From: Pneumocystis sp. 'macacae'
Lineage: Eukaryota; Ascomycota; Pneumocystomycetes; Pneumocystales; Pneumocystaceae
DNA: 64,000 nucleotides
Reading direction: 5' to 3'
NCBI GenBank assembly: GCA_018127085.1
Contig: CM030727.1
Coordinates: forward strand, 426,761-490,760
A program made the translations under genes and the position numbers. The notes beneath the pieces were generated by a model. The model did no database searches. It was not told where the DNA came from and saw nothing but the letters and a program-made list of their open reading frames with translations. Positions 1-9,517 of this stretch are shown here, in pieces (positions within the stretch are counted from its first letter, which is position 1; each line of letters begins with the position of its first letter).

Positions 1-46
1 TTTGAATGATAATAAAAAAAGTTAAAAGATAAATAAAGGGGGAGTT

Positions 47-2321
47 ATGTTAAGTTCGTTGCCTATATCCACGGATATAGATGAAGATAAGGCAGATCTT
101 GGTGTTTTGGATGAAATTTTAAAAAAAACAAGTGAATTAACAAATAAGATTTCTTCAATTCTTACACAGCTGAATCATCGTCTGGAAAAAGTCGAAAACA
201 CAATTAAACCGATTTATAAGACTACATCGCTATTGAAAAAGGAGTCAGAAAGTAAGAATAATTTTTTTTTGTTTTTAAACAATGGAAATAACTTTTTTTT
301 GTTAGATATTCGAGGCACTATTATTGCTGTAGAAAGAACAAGACAATATTTTAATATTGTTCCAGAAGCTGAAGATGTTATTAAGAAAGGGTACAAATTA
401 TACTCTTAATAGGTATTTTTTAGACATTGGTAGGCCAGAAGGAGACTTGACATTATTTCTTGATACATTAAAAAAAACTAATAATAGTCTTAATATTCTT
501 CGTTCATCTAATTTTAGAAGTTCTGAAAAATCTATACTTAGACTAGTATGCTTGCCATATCCATATTTTTCTGATATGCAATTAGACACAACTTTGGAAA
601 GGAGGATGTTTACAATTATATGAGTTATTTAAAAATTCTTTATTAGACTTTTCGATTCCTGTAGAACCACTATATTATACAACTAAAAGTATTTTAAAAA
701 TGAAGTTTTTTTTTTTTAATTAATAATAGATTTGGAGTTTCCTCTTCTTCCTGAACTTCCATGTTCGATTCTTATATCTATATCGTCATTTTTTTATTCT
801 ACTTGTTTAGATTCTTTAAGAGAAATTGAAAAAAATTATTGTGATACTAGATCCGGATATACTTCAGAATCCTTAAAACTACTGTCAAAAGCATCGTTAA
901 GTACTGCTGTTAAAAGAGAGATTAAAATGTATGAAAAAAGTAGTAATGGATTTGTTGTATATACTCAAGCATTGCTTGGAATGCTTAAGGTACATATGTT
1001 TATTTTGGAAACAAAAAATTTTTACTTTATAAGGCTGAATCAATGATTGCTCAGAATATTTTTCCTGAGAATTATGGTGACATTTTATTAACATTAATTT
1101 ATCCTACTATTATTACATATTGTGATACGATACAAAAACTTGATCATCATATTCATCAGAATATAGTTACTGATTTCACACTTTCATATGAAATCATTGA
1201 AGAGCTTTCAAAAATAATAACTGTTATTGAGTTACATGGTAATGGAGGTCCTACAGTAAATGAATTGCATAAAAGTATGGAGATAATAGGAAAAACTGGG
1301 ACGTTTGCTTTGAATGATATGCTTGAAAGAATTCGTAAAAGATGTTCAGCAATGACTTCGATATCTGCAGATGGGAATGTTTCTGAAATAACAACTGAGG
1401 TAATCTTTAATTTTTTCACGTTATATTCATAAACATATAGTCTCTTACTCGTTTGGTACATTTGAATAATTATCCAGAAACAGTTTCTTATTTAATTATG
1501 ACTATGAAAAATGAAGGATGGAACAGTTTTTTATTTGCTGCAAATCAAAATGTATTTCCTCCAGGGACAGATGAAAATGTTATTTTAAAAAAATTTTGTT
1601 CAGAAATAATTGAAGTATTATATTCTCAATTAGAACAAAAGGCGCGGACTCTTGCAAAGAAAACTAATCTTTTACCTATTTTTCTTTTAAATAACTTGAC
1701 TTATATAGAAAAGAATATCAAAAATACAGCTTTATCGAGTGTTATAACTTCAGATGTTACTGATAAATTTGTAAAAGTAAGGAAAAAAATTATCAATGAA
1801 TTTTTGGATTCGTAAATTTGTTTTAAATTTTTATATAAAATTTGACTAGTTTAGATGGAAGGGGTGTGCTGAACAGTTATTGGATGTTACTTATGTTAAA
1901 GGTGGAATTACAAGTTCTACGAAATTATCACTTGCGCCTAAAGAACGCGATATTATAAAAGAAAAGTTTAAGGTTTTTTTTAAAATAATAAAAAAATATC
2001 TTATTTTTCTCAGAGTTTCAATAATGAGTTTGATGAACTTTTGAATTTATGCAAAACATTTGTTATTTATGATTCTGAACTCAAATATAGTTTAGTTGGA
2101 GAAGTAAAACGTATTATTGTTCCACTTTATACACGGTTTTATAATAAGTATTTTCTCTTTTAAACTTACTTATTGTTAATCCATTGAAGATATTATAATA
2201 GTGAATTTTCAAAACATCAGACAAAGGTAATTTTTCTTCTTATTTATTTTTTTAACAAATCAAGTATATTAAATATGAAAAAAATGATATTGATATGAAC
2301 CTAACATATCTTTTCGATTAA
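47..2321 (+). CDS. EXO70: Exocyst complex subunit Exo70
   Basis: Exo70 is a subunit of the exocyst, which tethers secretory vesicles to the plasma membrane through phosphoinositides and Rho GTPases. The N-terminus has the typical pattern of a helical start, then LTNKISSILTQLNHRLEKVE, then ERTRQYFNIVPEAEDVIKK and DIGRPEGDLTLFLDTLKK. The middle carries HGNGGPTVNEL, and the C-terminal bundle includes YLIMTMKNEGWNSFLF and a last exon reading YIKYEKNDIDMNLTYLFD followed by stop. The reading jumps frame repeatedly at GT-AG introns of about 40-60 bases. For example, one intron begins after bases reading RL near 545, and another runs from about 2145 to 2187. I count roughly ten introns. The start is the ATG at 47, which gives the usual acidic helix before the coiled region. 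The 3' end was found by following the last two small exons past the long reading frame. Family identity is secure; individual splice sites in the middle are less certain. Confidence 0.85.
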
Positions 2322-3152
2322 ATATTTTAGCTTTATTTGTAACTCTTGATATTAAAAAAATAGAGTAAATACCATCTTTGAATAAATTTCTGAAATATAT
2401 ATTTATTTGAAAATCATTTTATTTCGTGTGTTTATTTACGTATTATCGACTTTTTTATTAATAGTTTTGTTTACCTTATCTCATTATTGTTTATGTAATT
2501 ACGTAACTAATTTTTAGGGTGTCTTGATATATTTATATATAAATTTTATTTAAATTTAATATTTCTTTTTATATATAATATATATTTTTAATAAAGAACT
2601 AGTATATGTGTTTAGTCGTCTCTATATTAAAATTTTGTATAAAATGTATAAAATGGTATTGTTTTTGTTTTTTTTTCTTTATAATTATTTTATCCTTAGT
2701 CATTTAATTTTTAAACTGTGCACAGACTACAGCTAAATGAGAAAAAAAAATTGCTAATCATATTCTTTAATTGATGTTTAATAAGAAAGTGTTCACATAA
2801 AAAGTCTTTTCTTATTGAAAATTTCTTTGTTTGATTGATGTCTTGTTTGTTATTACACCGATGGTTGAGTAATCGTTTGTAAGGATGGGAAATCTATTTT
2901 TAATATAAAAACAGGGTTTTTACAATATTTTTATGTACTCTATCTTTCAGAATTTTTCAATGCTTTTTTATATTATAATTGAATGTATTTAATAAAATGT
3001 CATCAATCAATCGTCTTGAAGTTACAGCTATATTCTGTTGAATTAGTAGCGATTCTTTGACAACAATTTTTGGCATTTATAACTAAATAGACAGAATAGT
3101 TGTTTAAAATTTTAAAACATTATTCATTTTACTTTTGTTTATTTATAGGCCT
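2322..3152. other. AT-rich intergenic region
   Basis: This is AT-rich DNA between EXO70 and the next gene, with no open frame or RNA gene I can support. A TATTTATAG just before 3150 could be a 3' splice site. A short upstream exon or 5' UTR intron of the following gene therefore cannot be excluded. Confidence 0.6.
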
Positions 3153-3839
3153 ATGGTTAACCTTAAAAATAATGATTTATGCAAAGATAGACGTGATATA
3201 GAAACAGGTAGTTTTATGACATCAACAGAAAGAAATCATACGTCTATGGAATCTTCAGATATTATCAATATACACGTATGTACACAGTCGCTTACATCTT
3301 TGTCCATGGATATTCAGAAAATTTTGCATTATCTTTTACCACTACCATCAATGCTTCGAAAGTTTTATAGTTGCAAATTCTTTAAATTAGCTGATTCAAC
3401 TCTAATTCCTGTGTCTTATATTCGAGAACGGATTTCTCAGTTTGCTCCAGAACATTGGTTAAATACACGTACTTGCACACATTATCTTAGCATATCACCT
3501 TATTCAAGACGTTTCTATCCTATTCATGACATTGTGTTTTCTAGTCAATGTGTCTTTATGCCGCAAAAGACATTTCTTCGTTCTTCAGCTCATTCTATCT
3601 ATTTTATTATTAAATATTTGCCTCATCCACCCTCTTTTTCTGTTATTCTTCATTGGCTTTACACAAACAATACACGCAAATTATATAGAAACATTCTTCG
3701 GGCCATTAAAAGGCACAAAACACTCGAATGGATTAAAGGATTCTCCTTAAATATTAGATCTCTTGGTCTTATCAATCAGAAACTTGTTGGTGTACTTACA
3801 AAGATTCTGCAGAAACTCCTTTCTTCTGTATATACATAA
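3153..3839 (+). CDS. Clp1-like protein (fungal development family), tentative
   Basis: This is an uninterrupted frame of 228 codons from the ATG at 3153; the frame is open further upstream, but only through non-ATG codons. The protein is not secreted and has no membrane segment. Its middle reads RFYPIHDIVFSSQCVF, then FLRSSAHSIYFIIKYLP and PSFSVILHWLYTNN. The HD..F.S and S.ILHWLYT pattern resembles the BTB-like core of fungal Clp1 (clampless) proteins, which act in sexual development of some basidiomycetes and have ascomycete homologues. That assignment is from pattern memory only. A possible acceptor site just before the ATG leaves open a small 5' exon. It sits 102 bp upstream of the malate dehydrogenase start on the same strand. 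That it is a real gene is well supported by length and codon bias in an AT-rich background; the function is uncertain. Confidence 0.5.
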   Translation: MVNLKNNDLCKDRRDIETGSFMTSTERNHTSMESSDIINIHVCTQSLTSLSMDIQKILHYLLPLPSMLRKFYSCKFFKLADSTLIPVSYIRERISQFAPEHWLNTRTCTHYLSISPYSRRFYPIHDIVFSSQCVFMPQKTFLRSSAHSIYFIIKYLPHPPSFSVILHWLYTNNTRKLYRNILRAIKRHKTLEWIKGFSLNIRSLGLINQKLVGVLTKILQKLLSSVYT

Positions 3840-3941
3840 GTCTCTAGTGTCTTCATTTTCTCGTTTAATCATGTATTTTTTAAATAAACTCTTTTTTCTT
3901 TATATTATCATTTTTTTGTTTTATCGTGTAGCAATATACGA

Positions 3942-5249
3942 ATGTTTAAGACTTGTTCTATTGTTAGTTCGCTGTTTTGTTCGCGTGGATTTTCGTCAAC
4001 AGCATACAATGTAAGATAAGATGACGTTTTTTGTTTTTATATATTCATTTACACTAATTTTAGGCGATTAAAGTTTCTATTCTTGGTGCAGGAGGGGGTA
4101 TTGGTCAACCATTATCGCTTTTGTTGAAAATGAATTCTCGAATATCAGAATTAGCGCTTTATGATATCCGTGGTGCACCGGGTGTTGCAGCAGACTGTAG
4201 TCATATTAATACGCCGTGCAAGGTTTGGTTCTGCTTTTTTTGTACATTTTTTGAAGGGTTATTTTATGGTTATAGGTTTCGGGATATGGACCAGAGGAAA
4301 ATGGATTATTTAAAGCTTTGAAAGATGCAGATATTGTTCTTGTTCCAGCAGGTGTTCCCCGGAAACCAGGGATGACAAGAGATGGTAATTTTGTTTCCAT
4401 ATGACTTTTTTGGTTGAGTAAATTGAGATCTCTTTGTTACAAATGCATCAATTGTCCGTGATTTGGCAAAATTCACTGCAGATGTTGCGCCAACTGCACA
4501 TCTTCTTATTATTTCTAATCCAGTTAATTCTACAGTACCTATATGTGCAGAAGTATATAAAAGAAAGGGTGTATATAACCCCAAAAGGTATTAATTTATC
4601 CATATAAATATCAATATTTAGACAGTGAAAGGCTTTTTGGTATAACTACGTTAGATGCAGTCCGTGCTTCTTGGTTTGTTTCAGAGATGAAAAATACAGA
4701 TCCCAGGGATGAAAATGTTGACATTGTTGGTGGGCATTCTGGAGTTACAATTGTCCCATTGTTATCAAAAATTTCACATAATTTTACGGATGAAGAAATT
4801 AAAATTTTAACGACTCGTATTCAATTTGCCGGTGACGAAGTTGTTAAAGCAAAAAGTGGTACGGGTAGTGCTACATTGTCGATGGCATACGCGTGAGTTT
4901 TAATTGTGTTTGGTGGTTGGTTTTCTAAAAATATAAGTGCTGCTCGTTTTACTAATTCACTTTTGCGTGGCATTCAGGGTGAAAGAGATGTTATTGAGTC
5001 TGCATTTATAGAGACAACACTTTATCTAAATAAGGGTTGTCGTTTCTTTAGTGTAAGCACCGAATTGGGGGTATGTTGTTTTGTTTTTTGTTTCTTTGAT
5101 TTCTAATTGTAATTAAGCTTGAGGGAGTTGAGAAAGTATATCCTTTTGAGGATGTTTCTACTTATGAAAAAGAGCTTCTTGAAGTTTGTTATGTTGAGCT
5201 TCAAAAAAATATTGAGAAAGGCATTAAATTTGTTCAAGAGACATATTAA
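3942..5249 (+). CDS. MDH1: Malate dehydrogenase, mitochondrial
   Basis: This enzyme interconverts malate and oxaloacetate with NAD in the TCA cycle. I read seven exons: 3942-4010, 4064-4222, 4276-4384, 4428-4587, 4632-4892, 4938-5070 and 5118-5249. They join in frame to 340 residues. Exon 1 encodes [20 protein letters not shown], a basic, Ser-rich, acid-free leader typical of a mitochondrial presequence. The NAD-binding loop [10 protein letters not shown] opens exon 2. The body carries [32 protein letters not shown] and [13 protein letters not shown], which holds the catalytic His. The C-terminus is [32 protein letters not shown]. The leader argues for the mitochondrial rather than the cytosolic isozyme. 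The introns are 43-53 bases and all GT-AG. Length and motif order match the family fully. Confidence 0.95.
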
Positions 5250-5738
5250 ATCTTTATATTTCTTAGAAAGTTATAATAATTAAAGATTTTGAAAGAATTT
5301 TATAAAATTTTAATAAATATTTGATTTAAATATTATCTGTACTGTTTTCAATTAAAGAATTTAAACTCTAAAATGTTCTGAATTTATATTATTTAAAGAT
5401 TTAAAATATTTCAAAGATTATAGATTTTAGTAATGTTTTTGTTATAAGACTTTTCTATAAGATAATTCGTATTTTTAGAATTATATTTTGAAATGTTAAA
5501 AAGTAGGTAAATTCATAATATTAATTAATATTAATTACAAGTGAAAATATAATATTTTTATACGTTAACTTTCAATATTTAGTATAAAAAAATAAACTTT
5601 TCAACGATTTATTTTAAAAATAAAAATATTATACATTAATAAATTGATTTAACTTTGAGAAAAAATTCATAAAAATATATTAAAAAGTCTTTTGCATTTA
5701 AATTAAATTTATTTGTTTTGAAATTTAAATATCTTAAA
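5250..5738. other. AT-rich intergenic region
   Basis: About 490 bases of very AT-rich DNA lie between malate dehydrogenase and LSM4 (same strand). I see no open frame or RNA gene. It presumably holds the 3' UTR of the first gene and the promoter of the second. Confidence 0.7.
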
Positions 5739-6406
5739 ATGGTAAGTTTTTGACTATTTAAGATTTTTTTTATTAAATTAGTATTTTTATAGTTACCTTT
5801 ATCCTTGTTAACTGCGGCTCAAGGATATCCTATGGTTCTTTAGTATTTATATAATTTCTTTTTTATAATTCTTCATAGCTGGTTGAATTGAAAAATGGAG
5901 AAACATATAATGGGTATAAATTTAGATTCATTTCTTTTGCAATATTTGATATTTATATCTAAGACACATGGTGAGCTGTGACACATGGATGAATTTAATT
6001 TTAAAAGAAGTTATACAAACAAATGCTGTTTGTAATTTTGAATAAAAATTTGATTATTTATTCTAATTAGGATGGTGATCGCTTTTTTCGACTTCCTGAA
6101 TGTTATATTAGAGGTTCTACTATTAAGTATTTAAGAATACCTGATGAGGTTATTTTTTCTTTTGTTTTTATATTTTATAACTGAGTTAGATCATTAATAT
6201 TGTTAAATTACAAAATGAACAGGGTCGTGATGCTAGAAGTCAAAGGGGAATTTCAAGAGGCATTAAAATCTAATTTTAAATATTTCTTCCTAAACTGAAT
6301 AGGAGGCCGTGGTATTGGTTCCGGAAGAGCTCGTGGAATGCAAAACATACAAGGACGTGGAGGGAGAATCAGTGATAGAAGCCGTGGCCGCATTGGTGGA
6401 CGATAA
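5739..6406 (+). CDS. LSM4: U6 snRNA-associated Sm-like protein LSm4
   Basis: LSm4 is part of the Lsm2-8 ring on U6 snRNA (splicing) and of the Lsm1-7 ring (cytoplasmic decapping). The exons read 5739-5741, 5793-5834, 5879-5913, 5964-6027, 6071-6148, 6190-6259 and 6303-6406, giving 131 residues. The first exon is just the ATG. Joined to exon 2 it gives [15 protein letters not shown], the conserved LSm4 start. The Sm fold follows as [26 protein letters not shown] and [20 protein letters not shown]. The tail is RGG-rich ([17 protein letters not shown]), as in other LSm4 proteins. The last intron is ambiguous: a GC-AG intron at 6260-6302, or a GT-AG intron starting at 6239. Both keep the frame and differ by seven residues. 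It is convergent with the La gene. Confidence 0.9.
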
Positions 6407-6624
6407 TTTTAAATTATTTATAAATTATATACATTTCAAATAATATTGGTTATAAAAATCAAATAAACTTTTGTATCAAAGACTATTAAAAAGCATGTCA
6501 ATGATTATTTAACTAATTACAAAAATTCTATCTAATATTTAATCTTTTTATCTTTATATAAATGCGACCAAAATAAATAATATGACATTCATTACAATGA
6601 TACATAATTTTTCGAAGTCCCTGA

Positions 6625-7715
6625 CTATAATTCATCTATTTTTTGGGTTTCTAAAACAATATTCTTATTGTTTTCTTTTAATAAATTTTCTTGATTATCG
6701 ATTTTACAGTGCTTATTCCCTTTTTTGTTCCGAGATTTTGCATGATTATCATCTCTTTTTCTCTTATTATTGTTGTTTCCGCACAGTTTGCTATTAAATT
6801 CCATTTCTTTAAAAGCGTTAAATTTTGTTTTTTTTTTCTTAGATTTGTTTCCAGAGTTCGCTGACTTCATATCTATATATTCCTGTTTTGACATGATCAG
6901 AAGATCTTTTCCATTGTATTGAGGTTTTGGTTCTATTTTAAGAAAATTTTCTTTGAATTCTAATTCAGCAAATTCACAAAATGCGGATCCCTTGAAATTT
7001 TTGATTAGAATACATTGTTTCTGTTTATTTTTAAATACCTTGAACGTTCCATCATCTTCTCTACGAAGTCTCACAACATTAATTTTTCCATATTTTTTAA
7101 AGAAGTTTTCAATATCTATTTGACTGGTTTTTGTCTCTTCACCAAATCCTTTAACATAGACACTTCGCTTAATATAGGCATTCTTTTCACTTTCCCCAGG
7201 CTTTACCAATGGGATTTTTCGTCTTACATATTCACCGTTTTCACTTATTTCTAAAAGATTTTTACTTGTACGTAATGCTTTGACAATCGCTTCTATAGGG
7301 CGAAAACGACGCATTCTTTTAAATTTAGAAATTAACTCAATAGAAACCCATCCATCATTTTTCTGAGACGTATTCCATAAAAACTTATCAAAAGGAAGGT
7401 TTGAATCTGAAAAATAAAACTCTACTTGCTGAAGAATAGCTACAGAAGCTGTGAATCTCCAATATTATTACCTAAAAGGCTTACCTTCTGGATCATCAGT
7501 TTCTGGAAAGTCTGACAAATCCAAAAGATTTTTTTTACGGACTTTTTTTTCACTTTTTACCGGTATTTTTCCATTTTGCAATTCTTGTGTTTTTTCACAA
7601 GATATATTTGGTTCTGCTATTATTCTGGTTTTTATTATAATTTCTCTCAAAATATACTTTAAAATAACCTCTCATTATCCAAAAAATGTATTTTTTCTTC
7701 TACTGTAACACTCAT
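6625..7715 (-). CDS. LHP1: La ribonucleoprotein homologue
   Basis: La binds the 3' oligo-U of new RNA polymerase III transcripts and chaperones tRNA precursors in the nucleus. Three exons join in frame to 336 residues. The first starts at the ATG complementary to 7713-7715 (MSVTVEEKIHFLDNER). A 44-base intron and a 36-base intron follow. The La motif reads ASVAILQQVEFYFSDSNLP, then DKFLWNTSQKNDGWVSIELI and IVKALRTSKNLLEIS. An RRM follows (KRSVYVKGFGEETK .. FFKKYGKINVVRLRR .. GSAFCEFAE). The tail is Lys/Asn-rich with KSKKKKTKF and NKRKRDD, likely nuclear localisation and RNA-binding stretches. The start codon lies only 65 bp from the divergent start of the GSKIP-like gene. Identity is secure from the La motif plus RRM arrangement. 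Confidence 0.92.
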
Positions 7716-7780
7716 TTCACTTATTTAACTTTTTTACGTTGCATGTGCAGTCTTCGATCAAACTTAGTGTTTAATATTTT
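7716..7780. promoter_or_regulatory. Short divergent promoter region, La and GSKIP-like genes
   Basis: Only 65 bp separate the two start codons, which face away from each other. Any promoter must be shared or overlap the 5' ends of the transcripts. This is inferred from spacing; no factor-binding motif is claimed. Confidence 0.5.
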
Positions 7781-8086
7781 ATGGAAACACATTTGTTTGT
7801 TCAAGAATGTAATAACTTTTGTAAAGAAAATAGAAAAAGATTTAAAACTGTATCTGTCTGTGTGGAGAATCATACAATTAGTATTGTTACATTAGAAGAA
7901 CAAGAAATTTATGTTCAATGGACAATCTCAGGATGGATGATACTAACTATAGCGGGTAAATCAACGGGATTTGAAAAAAAAGCATATGAAAGTTTAGAAA
8001 CGCTTCTTAAGAATGTAAGCTCAAGGTTTGATGAGCAATGGATTGGTGATTTGTTGAAGAAACTATTAAAATATGAAAATGCTTAG
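7781..8086 (+). CDS. Small GSKIP-domain-like protein
   Basis: This is a single-exon gene of 101 residues starting at a true ATG. The C-terminal half reads YESLETLLKNVSSRFDEQW followed by IGDLLKKLLKYENA. The pattern resembles the GSKIP domain (GSK3-interacting protein; also found in the fungal CLU family), where YESL..LL..SP.F...F...L..RL is typical. An upstream strand-like portion (VSVCVENHTISIVTLEEQEI and YVQWTISG) also fits that fold. There is no signal peptide or membrane segment. It is transcribed divergently from La, 65 bp away. The resemblance is from memory and short; a profile search would settle it. Confidence 0.5.
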   Translation: METHLFVQECNNFCKENRKRFKTVSVCVENHTISIVTLEEQEIYVQWTISGWMILTIAGKSTGFEKKAYESLETLLKNVSSRFDEQWIGDLLKKLLKYENA

Positions 8087-9410
8087 ATCTCAGAGTGCAA
8101 AATAAGTTTCTGGTCAAATGGAAAGAAGAAGGTTTTAAAGATGATGGAATATATATATATATAATTTGCTAAACAAAATTATTGAAGCAGTCAAAATTAC
8201 TTTTGAATCTAAATTTCTTGAAATTATATATATTGAGTTATATACAAGATTCAATTATTTTTATAAAATAGAAAATGTGCATTTTTTTGAGATAATATTC
8301 CAGAAAGTTGGAAGCTTAGATACTTTATATAATATTTGAAATGGTTTTAAAAATGCAATTAGTATTGTTTGAAACATATTTAATAAAAAGTGATTTTAAA
8401 AATATAAATTCTTATATATAATATTCAAATGATTGTTAAGAATATTATAAATCTTTTAAAAATAAAACAAAAAATATAAATTTTTTCGTGATAAGTATTT
8501 TAAAATTCAAATATACTAATATATTTCTAGCGAATTATTTTTATTAAACATATCTAATTTATATATTAATATTTATTAATGTGAATATAGAACCGTTTCA
8601 ATTTGCTATTAAATTTAGATTTCATTATCTTTGTTTTTCTTGTAAATTAAAAATATTATTTTATTTTCTATTAATATTTTAACTTGATACCATAATATTA
8701 TAATATTAAAACACTTAAATATAATAATTTTTGCACTATATTGTTGTGTTTGTTATGTATTTTATTCTAAATTGCCGTATTTCTGTATATTAAATATAAG
8801 TTAATGTTTTATACTTTTAAGTCAAATATGCTTTCTACATTAATTGAATATCTTTCGTCATTAATAAGCATGTTATTAATTAAAATTTATAAACGTTAAT
8901 AAGTTTCATTAAAAATATTAACTCTTTTAAAGATAAACATATTTCAGAATCCATTTTACATTAAACTTTTTGATTCATAGACACAATATTCAAAATAATA
9001 AAAACAACACATATCATTTCAAAACAAAATATATTCGTGCTGTACATGCAAAACAAAAAAACCGCTTATTGGTTTATACACACCCATAATCAATACATAT
9101 ATATCATTTAAATACTTAAAAAACATGCGTCATTTTGACAACGTGCTTGATATATTTATTCTATTTGCTTTTAAAAATATAACAAAAATACCTACAAACA
9201 TTTTATATTACATTAGAGCATTCTTGTTGAAAAAATCTATTAAAATATATGTTTTAAAAATAGCTTGATAAATCTTATTTAAATAACAAAAAACTATTTA
9301 TTTTTTTATAATTGCCTTATTTTTGTGTTTTCTAGGATTTTTACATATTCTAAAAAACAAGAATACCTCTTTTCTATATGTTATCTATAAAGCTATTTCT
9401 CCTATTAATC
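8087..9410. other. Long AT-rich intergenic region
   Basis: About 1.3 kb of very AT-rich sequence lies between the GSKIP-like gene and the Hsp110 promoter. I found no frame longer than chance, no tRNA-like B box and no repeat. A short ATATAT tract sits near 8150-8162. Confidence 0.6.
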
Positions 9411-9449
9411 GAATGTTCTCGAGAGATCTCTACATCGAATTTTCTCGAC
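9411..9449 (+). promoter_or_regulatory. Heat-shock elements upstream of HSP110
   Basis: Two runs of alternating GAA/TTC pentamers lie about 70-105 bp upstream of the Hsp110 start. The first is GAATGTTCTCGAG at 9411-9423. The second is GAATTTTCTCGAC at 9437-9449. Three alternating nGAAn units with correct phase are the binding site of the Hsf1 trimer. Position upstream of a chaperone gene strengthens the call. Binding is inferred, not shown. Confidence 0.65.
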
Positions 9450-9517
9450 GACTTATAAAATTGTCAAACCTCGATTTTGAAATTAAATATAAAAATTTAT
9501 AAAGACCCAGCTATAGA

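Noticed and set aside
2700..3070. A possible small RNA gene in the EXO70-Clp1-like spacer
   Set aside because: Some less AT-rich words and TGATG-like boxes occur, but I found no closing stem, box pair or tRNA promoter that would support a specific RNA.
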